Counted from the first letter of the stretch, positions 40,621 to 50,638 are shown. The stretch: DNA of 64,000 nucleotides from Bacillus sp. M6-12 (GCF_002860285.1 NZ_PGVF01000006.1:310001-374000), one strand, 5' to 3'. The notes: generated by a model not told the origin, from the sequence alone. Made by a program: numbers and translations.

Positions 40621-42264
40621 TTATTTAACAAACTTCAGTGCACTCTCAGAAATATAGAAGTCTTTTCCGTTGTATACATTGAGGCCTTTCACTTCTTTTG
40701 TAACGCCTGTTCCCTGGATTACGATATTTTTATTAGCAGGGAACTGTACTATTTGGCTGCCTTTTTGTGCTACAAGTACAGGATTAGCCATGTCTGCGGC
40801 ATCAACACGAACTGAATATCCTTTTTTCGTTAGAGCATCTTTAGCATTGATAAATAACTTGTTCGTTAACTGGCCTAATTCGAAGCCCATGAAACTGGCC
40901 ATCTTTTTAGCAATGTCAGTGTTTTCAACCAAGCCAAATGGTCTGGACGGACCGTAAGAATAAAGGAATACATCTTCCCCGGTATGGCCGCCGGTTGTAA
41001 AGCCAATATTAGCGCGGGCTGCGAGCATCTTTGTCATATCTGAACCGATGTTTTTCGAAGCTTTTAATGTTTTCAGTTCCTCGGCTGTTAAGTTATCAAG
41101 ACCATACAGTGCCGCTGCGTCTGCCAGGTTCGATTTATCTTCCTTAAGCTGGCTCAATGCACCTTCAACTGTCATTTTCGCTTTCTTTAACGGATCAATG
41201 TAAGCAGAAACTGGAGTATTCGGATAGCTTGAACTAGTATTTACGTTACCCATAGTTATTCCGCTGTTTCCGTGGTCACTAACTGCGATAACCATGGTGT
41301 TTCCATCTTTCTTAGCGAAGTCAAGAGCTTTTTTAACTGCATCATCAAATGCTAAAACATCACTGATGATCCCGACTGTATCGTTTGCGTGTGCAGCCCA
41401 GTCCACCTTGCTTCCTTCTACAAATAAGAAAAAGCCGTCCTTATCCTTATTTAATGTATTGATTGCTTTATCTGTCATTTCAGCAAGTGTCGGTTCACTT
41501 GGCTTAGTAGTTTTGCGGTCAAAATCGTATGCAAGCGCACTTGGGGCAAAGCTGCCCCAGATTTTACTGGATTTAGAATTCAGGAGCTCGGTACGGTTTA
41601 CAACTATATCATATTTCTTGCTCTCTAATACCTTTACAAGATTTTCGCCATCCTGCCTCGCGTTTTTTGTTGATCCTGGGGTTAGAGATTCCTTGCCCCC
41701 GCCTAAGACTACATCAATATTTTGATAGACTTGCTGTTCAGCAATATCGCCATAATTAGATCTGTGTGTGACATGGGAAGAAAATCCGGCCGGTGTGGCA
41801 TGCTGAATTTCCGATGTGGAGATGATTCCTGTTGCTTTACCTTGCTGCTTGGCTCCCTCGAGAACATTTGCAACCGGTCTTTGAGAGTCCTTGGATTCTA
41901 CTGGTTTAACGCCAGGTGAGTTAACTGCGGATGGAAGCACGCCTATGTATTTATCGTTTGATTTATTGCCTGTAGCAAGAGCAGTTGCCGCAGGAGCTGA
42001 ATCAGTAATTGCGGATTCTGCAGAATATGTTCTAACGCCGCCTGCCGCCATTTGGTCCAATGCCAGATTTCCGCCTTTATACCATCTTGAAAGGGTAGTA
42101 GCACCAGCACTTGTTCCGTCCATTACCATCATAATTACATTGGTTGGTTCCTTTTTAGTATCTTTTGCTTTAATGCTATCATTCTTAGCATTGATTCCTA
42201 AGGCAGAAAAAGCGACTGCTCCAGCAAGTGTCATACCTGCAACCCTTTTGCTCAGTTTACTCAA
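40621..42264 (-). CDS. Secreted alkaline phosphatase
   Basis: Hydrolyses phosphate monoesters outside the cell. The 547-residue precursor has a signal peptide (about 1-26, KRVAGMTLAGAVAFSALG), metal ligands in VMMVMDGTS, nucleophile Ser in ITDSAPAATALATG, HATPAGFSSHVTHR, VEGSKVDWAAHAND, SDHGNSGI and GGHTGEDV. The residues after about 440 form a C-terminal extension beyond the core. I start at TTG 42264, 9 nt behind GGAGGG; the upstream ORF part overlaps that site. Pho control is likely by family, but I could not place a clear PhoP box. Confidence 0.9.
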   Translation of the reverse strand: MSKLSKRVAGMTLAGAVAFSALGINAKNDSIKAKDTKKEPTNVIMMVMDGTSAGATTLSRWYKGGNLALDQMAAGGVRTYSAESAITDSAPAATALATGNKSNDKYIGVLPSAVNSPGVKPVESKDSQRPVANVLEGAKQQGKATGIISTSEIQHATPAGFSSHVTHRSNYGDIAEQQVYQNIDVVLGGGKESLTPGSTKNARQDGENLVKVLESKKYDIVVNRTELLNSKSSKIWGSFAPSALAYDFDRKTTKPSEPTLAEMTDKAINTLNKDKDGFFLFVEGSKVDWAAHANDTVGIISDVLAFDDAVKKALDFAKKDGNTMVIAVSDHGNSGITMGNVNTSSSYPNTPVSAYIDPLKKAKMTVEGALSQLKEDKSNLADAAALYGLDNLTAEELKTLKASKNIGSDMTKMLAARANIGFTTGGHTGEDVFLYSYGPSRPFGLVENTDIAKKMASFMGFELGQLTNKLFINAKDALTKKGYSVRVDAADMANPVLVAQKGSQIVQFPANKNIVIQGTGVTKEVKGLNVYNGKDFYISESALKFVK

Positions 42265-42696
42265 TGTTTTTCCCTCCAAGTATATAGTAACTATTAACAA
42301 GATTTACTATATAGGAGGAATATTAAGTTAATATTTTAGTAAGGTAAAGGGTCTGTGTAGTAATATTACAGTTTTGTGACCAAATATATAGCTCCTGTAT
42401 AATTTCCCCGTAAATGCTGCCAAATCGCCGTTTTGCCTCCGTGATTAATCGTTGTTTTTGTCGACTATTCACTCTGTTTACCGCGCTTCCAGGATTTCTA
42501 ATGTTTGGCCTGCGTTTTTAAGCTGCAGGGATCAGTGCTTGGGTTATATAAATGGCGATGATGGCCAAGAATTCGTTATTTACTCCTGCGCTTACTAAAG
42601 CTTATTATGGGACTAACCGTTATCAACAAGGAAATTAGAAACGTTTATAATAATATAAATATATATAAGTTTAAACTGCGGAAGGGGAGAGGTTTT
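42265..42696. other. Divergent gap between phosphatase and gluconokinase genes
   Basis: About 430 bases without a convincing gene. A perfect 10-bp inverted repeat, TATATAGTAA (42281-42290) and TTACTATATA (42304-42313), lies in the phosphatase 5' untranslated region. No GntR or cre site was recognised upstream of gntK. Confidence 0.5.
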
Positions 42697-44244
42697 GTGA
42701 GCCAAAAGTATGTCATTGGGGTAGATATCGGAACAACCAGCACAAAAACGGTACTTTTTTCTGCAGCTGGAACTGTTATAGCATATTCAGCTGCGGAATA
42801 TACATTGTCAACACCTACGCCCGCCATTGCTGAGCAGGATCCGGACGTGATTTTTAATGCAGTCATAAACACTATTAAACAATCTGTTAAAAATAGCAAT
42901 GTTTCCCCAAGCAGCATTGTTTGTGTGTCATTCAGTTCGGCGATGCACAGTGTTATAGCCGTTGATAAGGAAGGAATGCCGTTAACAAAATGCATCACCT
43001 GGGCGGACAACAGAAGCGCCATATGGACTGAAAAAATAAAAAATGAAATGAACGGGCATGAGATTTATCTTCGGACCGGCACCCCTATCCATCCAATGTC
43101 ACCACTGTCAAAGCTGGTTTGGCTCAGGCATGAACAGACAGAACTTTTTTCGAGAACCCATAAATTTATCTCCATTAAGGAATATGTTTTTTTAAAGCTT
43201 TTTAACGAATATATTATTGATTTTTCCATTGCCTCTGCAACAGGAATGTTTAACCTTGCTTCATTAACCTGGGATCAGGAAGCGCTGGCGGTGGCTGGGA
43301 TTTCCGAGCAGCAGCTTTCTAAGCCGGTGCCAACAACATATTGCTTATCCGGGATGGACCCGGCATACGCAAGAGAAATGGGCTTGCCGAAGGATATTCC
43401 TTTTGTTGTGGGAGCAAGCGATGGCGTTTTATCAAATTTAGGTGTAAATGCCATCGGACCAGGAGAAGTGGCGGTCACAATCGGAACAAGCGGTGCTATA
43501 AGGGCTGTTACCGACCAGCCAGTTACGGACCCAAAAGGAAGGATCTTTTGCTATGCATTAACTGAGAAGCATTGGGTAATTGGCGGGGCTGTTAATAATG
43601 GGGGAATGGTATTCAGGTGGGTACGCGACCAGCTGGGAACTGCCGAAGTGGAAGCCGCATCGAAGCTGGGAAGAGACCCGTACGAAATGCTGACGGAAAT
43701 CGCAGCAGGAGTTAACCCTGGCTCTGACGGTTTGTTATTTCATCCCTACTTGGCTGGAGAACGGGCTCCTATATGGGATGCCAATGCGAGAGGCTCGTTC
43801 TTTGGATTAGGGCTGCATCATAGGAGAGAGCATATGATACGGGCTGTCCTCGAAGGGGTAATTTATAACTTATATTCTGTTATGCTCGCGCTGGAAGAGC
43901 TAATTGGTACTCCAAAGAAAATCCAGGCAACCGGCGGCTTTGCCAGATCAGAGCTTTGGAGACAGATGATGGCGGATATCTTTAACCAGGAAGTATACAT
44001 ACCTGAAAGCTTTGAAAGCTCCTGCCTTGGTGCCGCAATTCTTGGTTTATACAGTCTTGGTGAGGTCGAAACATTAAACAGCGTATCGGATATGGTAGGT
44101 GCCACTCACCATCATGAGCCAAATCAGGCAAATGTCGAAATCTATCAAGAATTAATTCCTATTTATTTGCGGATTTCAAGAATGTTAACAGAAGAATATA
44201 AAGACGTCGCTGTATTCCAAAGGAAAAGAGTTACAAATGTATAG
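42697..44244 (+). CDS. gntK: Gluconokinase (FGGY family)
   Basis: Phosphorylates gluconate to 6-phosphogluconate. The 515-residue product matches B. subtilis GntK closely: GVDIGTTSTKTVLF at the N-terminus, SFSSAMHSVIAVD, ITWADNRS, GASDGVLSNLGVNA, VTIGTSGAIR and LFHPYLAGERAP. I start at GTG 42697, behind GGGGAGAGG; the ORF upstream has no family match. The gntR and gntP genes of the canonical operon are absent, so it stands alone here. Confidence 0.93.
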   Translation: MSQKYVIGVDIGTTSTKTVLFSAAGTVIAYSAAEYTLSTPTPAIAEQDPDVIFNAVINTIKQSVKNSNVSPSSIVCVSFSSAMHSVIAVDKEGMPLTKCITWADNRSAIWTEKIKNEMNGHEIYLRTGTPIHPMSPLSKLVWLRHEQTELFSRTHKFISIKEYVFLKLFNEYIIDFSIASATGMFNLASLTWDQEALAVAGISEQQLSKPVPTTYCLSGMDPAYAREMGLPKDIPFVVGASDGVLSNLGVNAIGPGEVAVTIGTSGAIRAVTDQPVTDPKGRIFCYALTEKHWVIGGAVNNGGMVFRWVRDQLGTAEVEAASKLGRDPYEMLTEIAAGVNPGSDGLLFHPYLAGERAPIWDANARGSFFGLGLHHRREHMIRAVLEGVIYNLYSVMLALEELIGTPKKIQATGGFARSELWRQMMADIFNQEVYIPESFESSCLGAAILGLYSLGEVETLNSVSDMVGATHHHEPNQANVEIYQELIPIYLRISRMLTEEYKDVAVFQRKRVTNV

Positions 44245-44365
44245 CTTTTGAATAAGAAGGGGCATTTAGTATATTGTTCCTTCTTGTTTATGATTTAATA
44301 TAATTGAATGATTTTTAGGTTCTTTTACAAACCTATTAAAACTTAAGCGGTTAAGGAGTTTACCT

Positions 44366-44800
44366 GTGAAAATATTATTTTCGTTACTGGCTGTTCTCGG
44401 CGGTATCGCAGTTGCCGTCCAGGCCCAAATAAATGGGGGGCTTGGCAAAAAGACCGGAGCAATTGAAGGATCATTTGTTTCCTTTGCAATTGGAACTCTT
44501 GCTTTGCTATTTATCGTACTGTTCTTTGGCAAAGGACACGTTTCTGCAGCTATGACCGTTCCAAAGTGGCAATTAATCGGCGGCCTATTGGGTGCATTTT
44601 ATGTGTTTGTTATGGTCTTTGTAGTTCCAAAGATCGGTGTAGCCCCGGCTTTAATCGCCGTTATCGCAGGACAGATCGTAGTCGGAGCCATTATTGATCA
44701 TTTTGGCCTTTTTGGAGGACTGAAGATACCAATAGATTGGAAAAAGGTTACTGCAATTGCTTTGCTGTTTCTATCTCTTTATTTGTTTAATCATAAATGA
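44366..44800 (+). CDS. YdcZ-like (DUF606) membrane transporter
   Basis: A 144-residue membrane protein of the drug/metabolite transporter superfamily, half-size type, with about five hydrophobic helices and the N-terminal signature VQAQINGGLGKKTG. Members usually act as pairs or homodimers; the substrate is unknown. The GTG at 44366 follows AAGGAGT. Confidence 0.82.
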   Translation: MKILFSLLAVLGGIAVAVQAQINGGLGKKTGAIEGSFVSFAIGTLALLFIVLFFGKGHVSAAMTVPKWQLIGGLLGAFYVFVMVFVVPKIGVAPALIAVIAGQIVVGAIIDHFGLFGGLKIPIDWKKVTAIALLFLSLYLFNHK

Positions 44801-44965
44801 GCCGCTTGCAGGCATCCTGCTTATACGAGATGATTTCTGTTTTTTCGGTCTGATTCTAACTATTACAAAAAAATCCGCACAATTTACAAAACCGATATTT
44901 CGAAATTTTCCGTCTTTACATATCGATTTTCCAGGGATATTATTAATTATGAAAATTTAATTATG

Positions 44966-45058
44966 CTACTAGGGGTGCCCAAATACGGGCTGAGAGAAAA
45001 ACAAATGTTTTTTAACCCTTTGGACCTGATCTGGGTGATGCCAGCGTAGGAAAGTAGT
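44966..45058 (+). promoter_or_regulatory. TPP riboswitch (THI element)
   Basis: The conserved blocks are present in order: AGGGGTGCCC, GGGCTGAGA, ACCCTTTGGACCTGATCTGG and ATGCCAGCGTAGG. It senses thiamine pyrophosphate and would switch off the following SDR-thiM-thiD-thiE operon when thiamine is plentiful. Confidence 0.96.
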
Positions 45059-45060
45059 GA

Positions 45061-45083
45061 AAGTGAAATATGTTATTTCACTT
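45061..45083 (+). other. Hairpin in riboswitch expression platform
   Basis: AAGTGAAATA and TATTTCACTT form a 10-bp hairpin between aptamer and terminator; it may help separate or delay folding of the platform. Confidence 0.5.
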
Positions 45084-45092
45084 ACATACTTT

Positions 45093-45124
45093 ACCAGGTC
45101 CTTATATGGATCTGGTTTTTTATT
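45093..45124 (+). terminator. Intrinsic terminator controlled by the TPP riboswitch
   Basis: ACCAGGTCC pairs with GGATCTGGT and is followed by six T, 20 nt before the SDR gene. It implies premature termination as the regulatory output. Confidence 0.88.
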
Positions 45125-45143
45125 TTTAAGGAGGTTAATAGTC

Positions 45144-45905
45144 ATGCGTTTAAATGAACAAGTTGTACTGGTAACCGGAGGCAGCCGCGGTTTGGGCAGT
45201 GAGACAGTTAAGGCTTTTGCCCGAGAGGGAGCGAAAGTGGTCATTAATTATTTTAATAGTGAGGCCAAGGCCTTGGAGCTGAAAAAGCAAATCGGCGGGA
45301 ATGCGATTGCGATTCAGGCCGATGTCCGAAATGCTGGGCAAGTTCAGGCAATGTTCCAGCAAGCAAAAGACTATTTTGGAAAGCCGATTACTACGGTCGT
45401 AAATAACGCACTAGTAAACTTCCGTTTTGATCCTGCTGCAAAAAAGGATGCAGCGAGTATTGCCTGGGAGGATTTCAATGTGCAGCTGGAAAGTGCTGTA
45501 GGAGGGGCACTAAATACAGTACAGGCCGGACTTCCTGGCTTTAAAGAAATTGAATTTGGGCGGATTATCAACATTGGAACAAATCTATTCCAAAATCCGG
45601 TCGTAGCCTATCATGATTACACAACCAGCAAAGCTGCTCTTTTAGGCTTTACACGCAATATGGCCAATGAATTAGGGCAATATGGCATTACGGTTAACAT
45701 GGTTTCTGGCGGTCTTCTGAAAATGACAGATGCAAGCTCCGCTACATCAGCGGAAGTGTTTCAATTAATTAAGTCTTCCACCCCGCTGCGAAAGGTTACA
45801 GACCCCTCAGAGGTAGCAGATGCCATAGTTTTCTTTGCTTCCCCATGGGGAAGAGCGGTAACAGGACAGAATCTTGTAGTCGACGGCGGATTGGTAATGG
45901 ATTAA
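45144..45905 (+). CDS. Short-chain dehydrogenase/reductase in thiamine operon
   Basis: A 253-residue SDR with the NAD(P) motif [10 protein letters not shown], strand DVRN and catalytic Tyr-x-x-x-Lys in [13 protein letters not shown]. It is annotated in relatives as a 3-oxoacyl-ACP reductase. As the first gene behind a TPP riboswitch with thiM, thiD and thiE downstream, it more likely serves thiamine salvage, for example by converting a pyrimidine or thiazole precursor. The substrate is not known. ATG 45144 follows AAGGAGG; the longer ORF runs through the riboswitch. Confidence 0.85.
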   Translation: MRLNEQVVLVTGGSRGLGSETVKAFAREGAKVVINYFNSEAKALELKKQIGGNAIAIQADVRNAGQVQAMFQQAKDYFGKPITTVVNNALVNFRFDPAAKKDAASIAWEDFNVQLESAVGGALNTVQAGLPGFKEIEFGRIINIGTNLFQNPVVAYHDYTTSKAALLGFTRNMANELGQYGITVNMVSGGLLKMTDASSATSAEVFQLIKSSTPLRKVTDPSEVADAIVFFASPWGRAVTGQNLVVDGGLVMD

Positions 45906-45918
45906 AGGGGGGAAGAGG

Positions 45919-46725
45919 ATGGATAAAATTTTGATTTGCGAAGCATTAGAAAGAGTGAGAGAAGTAAATCCGCTCGTACATAATATTACAAATGTTGTTG
46001 TTGCCAATTTTACTGCAAATGGTCTGCTTTCCTTAGGCGCATCGCCTGTTATGGCTTACGCTGCAGAGGAAGTAGCTGATATGGCAAGCATAGCCGGTGC
46101 TCTTGTTTTAAATATAGGAACACTCAGCGCTTCAGAAGTAGAATCCATGATTAAAGCTGGGAAAGCGGCAAACGAACATGGAGTGCCAGTCATTTTTGAC
46201 CCGGTGGGAGCAGGAGCAACAGCTTACCGGACCGAAACCGCGCAGAGAATCATCAGTGAAGTAAACATTGCTGTCATTAGGGGAAATGCAGCCGAAATTG
46301 CCAACGTGGCCGGTGAACAGAGCCAGATTAAGGGTGTGGACGCAGGAAGTATGCAAGGAGACTTTGCAGAGCTTGCAGCAGCTGCAGCTAAGAAATTCAA
46401 AACAGTAGTCGTGATTACAGGAAAAGAGGATATCGTTTCCGATGGAGAATTGACCTATGCTGTAAGCAATGGGCACCCAATTCTTACAAAAGTCACTGGA
46501 ACCGGATGTCTGTTAACTTCTGTCATAGGTGCGTTTGCTGCTGTAGAAAAAGATGCGGTTCGGGCTTCTGCAGCCGCATTGGCTTCCTATGGAGTTGCTG
46601 CTGAGATGGCGGCGAAAAAAACGGATGAACTTGGGCCCGGAAGCTTTCAAATTGAATTTCTGAATCAATTATCCCTTGTTTCAAGCGAAAATATAGCACA
46701 GTTTGGATCCGTTAGAAAATTATAA
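45919..46725 (+). CDS. thiM: Hydroxyethylthiazole kinase
   Basis: Phosphorylates 4-methyl-5-hydroxyethylthiazole for thiamine salvage. The 268-residue ribokinase-fold protein has the substrate segment [33 protein letters not shown] and the nucleotide/anion-hole motif [13 protein letters not shown] 45919 is 13 nt after the SDR stop and follows GGGGGGA. Riboswitch control is inherited from the leader. Confidence 0.94.
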   Translation: MDKILICEALERVREVNPLVHNITNVVVANFTANGLLSLGASPVMAYAAEEVADMASIAGALVLNIGTLSASEVESMIKAGKAANEHGVPVIFDPVGAGATAYRTETAQRIISEVNIAVIRGNAAEIANVAGEQSQIKGVDAGSMQGDFAELAAAAAKKFKTVVVITGKEDIVSDGELTYAVSNGHPILTKVTGTGCLLTSVIGAFAAVEKDAVRASAAALASYGVAAEMAAKKTDELGPGSFQIEFLNQLSLVSSENIAQFGSVRKL

Positions 46726-46782
46726 CGATCGTTTAATTTTGGTATAGATACTAGAAAAAGCGTGAAAGAGGTGGAAACTGCC

Positions 46783-47589
46783 ATGAACAAAGCTTTAACA
46801 ATTGCTGGTTCCGACAGTGGGGGCGGTGCTGGAATCCAAGCGGATATCAAGACATTTCAAGAGCTTGGCGTCTTCGGAATGTCAGCAATTACCGCTGTGA
46901 CGGCGCAGAATACGCTCGGTGTCCAGGCAGTATATCCGATGACGGCTGAAGCAGTCGCTAGACAGATAGATTCTATTGGGGAGGACATAGGCGCAGATGC
47001 CGTTAAAACCGGTATGCTGTTTAATGCTGAAATCATTGAAGCTGTATCAGTGAAAATTAGACAATACCAATGGAAAAATGTTGTGGTGGATCCTGTGATG
47101 ATTGCAAAGGGAGGGGCATCTTTACTGCAGAATGAAGCCGTATACTCATTGAAAAAGTATTTGCTGCCTCTAATCATGATAATTACTCCAAACATCCCTG
47201 AAGCCGAAGTGCTGACAGAAATGCATATCCACTCAGATCGGGATAAAAGAGAAGCCGCTAAAAAGCTTTACGATCTTGGTGCCAGGAATATAGTAATTAA
47301 AGGCGGTCATGATGATGATCCAAATGAATCGGTCGATCTGCTCTATGATGGTTCAGATTTCTTCACGTTCAGGAGCAAAAGGATCAATACGAAAAATACT
47401 CATGGAACAGGCTGCACCTTCTCTGCTGCTGTTACAGCCGAGCTGGCAAAAGGAAGCAATGTCCATGAATCTATTACTATAGCAAAAGACTTTATCCAGG
47501 CAGCCATCGAGGATCAGCTATCGATTGGCCAAGGGCATGGTCCAACCAATCATGGTGCTTTGAGAAGAAAAGCCGCCCTGAAGGAGTAG
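46783..47589 (+). CDS. thiD: Hydroxymethylpyrimidine/phosphomethylpyrimidine kinase
   Basis: Two-step kinase making HMP pyrophosphate, the pyrimidine half of thiamine. The 268-residue product has TIAGSDSGGGAGIQADIKTF, VVDPVMIAKGG, TPNIPEAEVL and the C-terminal THGTGCTFSAAV loop. I take ATG 46783 (MNKALTIAGSD), preceded by AGAGGTGG. It is 4 nt from thiE. Confidence 0.94.
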   Translation: MNKALTIAGSDSGGGAGIQADIKTFQELGVFGMSAITAVTAQNTLGVQAVYPMTAEAVARQIDSIGEDIGADAVKTGMLFNAEIIEAVSVKIRQYQWKNVVVDPVMIAKGGASLLQNEAVYSLKKYLLPLIMIITPNIPEAEVLTEMHIHSDRDKREAAKKLYDLGARNIVIKGGHDDDPNESVDLLYDGSDFFTFRSKRINTKNTHGTGCTFSAAVTAELAKGSNVHESITIAKDFIQAAIEDQLSIGQGHGPTNHGALRRKAALKE

Positions 47590-47592
47590 AGC

Positions 47593-48252
47593 ATGAGCAT
47601 AGGGAGAACCAGCAAGGAAACTTTAAAAGATGCCTTAAAAGTTTATTTTATAATGGGAAGTGTGAATTGTACGAATTACCCGGCAGAGGTGCTGAGAGAG
47701 GCGATAGCAGGCGGGATCACAATGTTTCAATATCGTGAAAAAGGAAAAGGAGCTTTAATCGGAGACGAAAAGTACAAGCTCGCAAAAGAATTACAAACAA
47801 TCTGCAGGGAACATGGAATTCCTTTCCTTGTTAATGATGATATTGAGCTGGCAATGTCTATTAATGCTGATGGTGTCCATATTGGCCAGGAGGATGAGCC
47901 TGCTGACTATGTACGGAAGCAGATTGGTGATAAAATCCTTGGCATATCCGTCCATACGCTGGAGCAAGCAACCGATGCAATTCAGTCTGGCGCCGATTAT
48001 TTTGGCGTTGGACCGATTTTTCCGACTAGAACAAAAGAAGATGCCAAGCCTGTTCAGGGAACGACAGTTATAGAAGAATTCCGCGCGGAGGGATTTACTG
48101 TACCTATCGTAGGAATTGGAGGGATAACAGCAGAAAATGCCGCTGCGGTCATTGAAGCCGGTGCAGATGGTATTTCGGTAATTACGGCAATAAGCCAGGC
48201 AAAATCCATTCCTGCTACTGTCCAGGAATTAAGAAGAAGTATATTATTTTGA
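47593..48252 (+). CDS. thiE: Thiamine-phosphate synthase
   Basis: Joins HMP pyrophosphate and thiazole phosphate to thiamine phosphate. The 219-residue TIM barrel shows [41 protein letters not shown] and the phosphate-binding IVGIGGI. ATG 47593 follows AAGGAGTAG of the overlapping ribosome binding site at the thiD stop. It is the last gene of the salvage operon. Confidence 0.94.
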   Translation: MSIGRTSKETLKDALKVYFIMGSVNCTNYPAEVLREAIAGGITMFQYREKGKGALIGDEKYKLAKELQTICREHGIPFLVNDDIELAMSINADGVHIGQEDEPADYVRKQIGDKILGISVHTLEQATDAIQSGADYFGVGPIFPTRTKEDAKPVQGTTVIEEFRAEGFTVPIVGIGGITAENAAAVIEAGADGISVITAISQAKSIPATVQELRRSILF

Positions 48253-48260
48253 TGGCAGTC

Positions 48261-48287
48261 GGGCGTCCAAATAGGGCGCCCTTTTAT
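48261..48287 (+). terminator. Likely terminator after thiE
   Basis: GGGCG pairs with CGCCC across an 11-nt loop, followed by TTTTATAA. The stem is short. Confidence 0.6.
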
Positions 48288-48580
48288 AATTTATGACACC
48301 AAAGCAAATCCTTTCCCAGTCTGATTTTTTATAAAGCCCCCAAAATTGCATAAAGTTTAGTTGACGTTTGGGAAACAATTAAAAAAGATACTACCACATT
48401 TTTTTGTTAAAAATTTTTTTCAGCCGCTTTAAACTCTCCAATTTCCTATGGTTAAAACGTACTCTCATGATAAGCAATCCCTGCGTTATAAAATATCTTC
48501 TCTTTACCTGGACAATTCCAATTAATTTAAAATACAGCAGAAGTTTATGTGGTGGTTCAACGGATCTTTGTAAATAAAAG

Positions 48581-48609
48581 TTGACCGATAGTTCAAAAAT
48601 ATTTATCAT
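48581..48609 (+). promoter_or_regulatory. Promoter candidate for acyltransferase gene
   Basis: TTGACC and TATCAT are separated by 17 nt. The rest of the gap 48288-48657 has no supported gene. Confidence 0.4.
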
Positions 48610-48657
48610 TAATAGTATAAATATGGAAAAATAACATTTAAAAGGAAAGGTGTCCAT

Positions 48658-49854
48658 ATGAATCGGCCTTCGCGAATTGATTTTATCGACAACTTAAAGA
48701 TCTTTTTATCGCTTACTGTTATCGCCCACCATGCAGGACAGCCCTATGGCGGATCGGATGGTTTCTGGTATGTAAAAGACCAGTTAATGCCTGCAAATCT
48801 GGGACCCTTTTTCGGGGTGAATGCTGGTTTTAACATGAGTTTGTACTTCCTGATTTCGGCTTTCTTTATCCCTGTTGTTTTTCAAAAGCGGGGAGGAGCA
48901 GCTTATTTGAAGGATCGATTAAGGCGACTAGGAATTCCTTTATTGGTTGGCTTTTTTGTCATGATACCTTTCATGATGTTCTTCTATTACAACCATTTCC
49001 GGGGATATGAGACAATGTCGTTTTTTGATTACTATCTCAAAATTTATTTCGGATTGAGCGGTGAACCCTCTGACTGGACCGGTCCTTCCTGGCCTGATTT
49101 GAACTTTGGCCACCTCTGGTTTATTGAACATTTATTGATATACTCTGTTCTTTATGTTTTATGGAAGCAGATAGTAAAAAAAGGGATTATTAGAGAGGGA
49201 AAGATTCAGTTTACAGCATCCCATGCTTCGATTCTGTCTCTCGTGTTTCTTGCTGCTATTGCCACTTTTATTATTCGTATTTGGTATCCTATTGATCATT
49301 GGATCGGTCTGTTTGGATTTGTTCAGACAGAATTAGCCCATATTCCTCAATACGTGACCTTTGTGATACTTGGAATCGGTGCAGCTAAAAACGGGTGGAT
49401 TCGGAATATACCAAAGCAGGTTGGGAAAACGTGGTTTGGGATAGGTTGTATACTTGCAATCCTGCGCTTTGCAGGCGTTGTCCATTCAACAGACGGGGGG
49501 ATGAGCGGGGCTAGTTTATTTTATTCTTTTTATGAAACTATCCTGTGCTTCGGCCTTGGAATCGGACTTCTGGAGTTGTTCAATCGAAAGCTTAATATTT
49601 CAAGTTCCTTTTCTAAAAAGCTGGCCGGAAATACATTTACTGTTTATATCATCCATATGCCAGTCCTTATGGTCCTTCAGTATTGCCTTATCAAGGTTCC
49701 GCTCTCAGGTTACATCAAATTTGGTATTGTCTTTGTGCTCGGTACGATTCTCGGTCATTTGATATCCTTTTTCGTTATCAGGCGTATCAATTTTCTGAGC
49801 ATCCTGTTTACTGGTGTGGATATTCCGAAGAAAACAATAAAACAAACTGTTTAG
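48658..49854 (+). CDS. Membrane acyltransferase (acyltransferase 3 family)
   Basis: A 398-residue membrane protein with about ten hydrophobic helices that probably O-acylates an extracytoplasmic glycan or similar molecule. The family start RIDFIDNLKIFLSLTVIAHHA includes the His thought to be catalytic, and further conserved residues lie in DRLRRLGIPLL and HLWFIEHLLIYS. ATG 48658 follows AAAGGAAAGG. The acceptor is unknown, and no glycan cluster is nearby. Confidence 0.83.
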   Translation: MNRPSRIDFIDNLKIFLSLTVIAHHAGQPYGGSDGFWYVKDQLMPANLGPFFGVNAGFNMSLYFLISAFFIPVVFQKRGGAAYLKDRLRRLGIPLLVGFFVMIPFMMFFYYNHFRGYETMSFFDYYLKIYFGLSGEPSDWTGPSWPDLNFGHLWFIEHLLIYSVLYVLWKQIVKKGIIREGKIQFTASHASILSLVFLAAIATFIIRIWYPIDHWIGLFGFVQTELAHIPQYVTFVILGIGAAKNGWIRNIPKQVGKTWFGIGCILAILRFAGVVHSTDGGMSGASLFYSFYETILCFGLGIGLLELFNRKLNISSSFSKKLAGNTFTVYIIHMPVLMVLQYCLIKVPLSGYIKFGIVFVLGTILGHLISFFVIRRINFLSILFTGVDIPKKTIKQTV

Positions 49855-50009
49855 CCGGTGATAATATCTTCCCCGCCAACTGTTATACCGGTTACTGTCC
49901 AAAACGTAAGATTTACTTTCCGAAACATATTTACGTGCAAAACCTAAAGATATTGCTTGCTCAAAGTGGCAGCTTGCCGTTTTTTAAAAAAAATGCCCTT
50001 ATATAAAGC

Positions 50010-50056
50010 GAAATCCCCGCTAACGCAGTGTACTGCAGATTAGTGGGGATTTTTTG
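50010..50056 (+). terminator. Terminator after acyltransferase gene
   Basis: AAATCCCC-G-CTAA and TTAG-T-GGGGATTT pair with an inner GCAGT/ACTGC stem; six T follow on the plus strand. It overlaps the end of the convergent tetR gene. Confidence 0.85.
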
Positions 50057-50627
50057 AAATAGATGCTAAAAATAATTCCAGACTTAATGCCGCTTGTTTT
50101 ATCAGGTCGTCATCGCCGCCTCCCATGCACCAATGCGTGAGAATGCCGATGTAGGTTTGAATCAGCAAATCGGCAAGGAGCTCAGGGGGATAATCTTTAC
50201 TGAATTCACCGCGCTCCTGTCCGATCACAAAAAAAGGAATCGCAATTTCAGCAAGATTTTTCATGTTTTGCCTATGTTCCGCAAGAGAGTCTTCACCGGC
50301 GAGTGTGGCCATAACAGTGGCTCTTCTTAAGGACCGGGTATAATTCATTTTTTGCAGTACGTTTATGAGAGCCATTATTATGGCTGGGGAAATGGGACCG
50401 TCCAGCTGCATAGCCCCTTCAGCTTCGGTAAACAATGAAACTCTTTCATACTCATCAAGGACGCTTTCTTTTGATTTAAAATAATTGAAAAACGTACCTT
50501 TGGCGACTCCTGCTTCCTTCGCAATTATTTCTACAGTTGTTGCCGCATATCCATTTTCTGAAATAAGCCGAATGGCCGTATCGAAAATTTTTTGCCTTGT
50601 GATTCTCTTTTTTTCTTCGCGATTCAA
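50040..50627 (-). CDS. TetR/AcrR regulator of the adjacent ABC exporter
   Basis: A 195-residue repressor with N-terminal helix-turn-helix (KIFDTAIRLISENGYAATTVEIIAKEAGVAKGTFFNYFKSKE) at about 10-50 described here by its ends, and a helical ligand domain. I favour TTG 50627, 6 nt behind GAGGTG; a GTG three codons upstream lies inside the site. It is the third gene after the ABC ATPase and permease on the same strand, implying self-control of that exporter. Confidence 0.85.
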   Translation of the reverse strand: MNREEKKRITRQKIFDTAIRLISENGYAATTVEIIAKEAGVAKGTFFNYFKSKESVLDEYERVSLFTEAEGAMQLDGPISPAIIMALINVLQKMNYTRSLRRATVMATLAGEDSLAEHRQNMKNLAEIAIPFFVIGQERGEFSKDYPPELLADLLIQTYIGILTHWCMGGGDDDLIKQAALSLELFLASISKNPH

Positions 50628-50638
50628 TGGGCCCACCT

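Noticed and set aside
42314-42420. PhoP box upstream of the alkaline phosphatase gene
   Set aside because: Some TTAACT/TTTACC-like hexamers occur, but their spacing does not give the expected series at about 11-nt intervals.
48391-48657. 88-codon minus-strand ORF before the acyltransferase
   Set aside because: No ribosome binding site at its start, which lies in the acyltransferase leader; composition looks like random AT-rich sequence. A decayed gene cannot be excluded.
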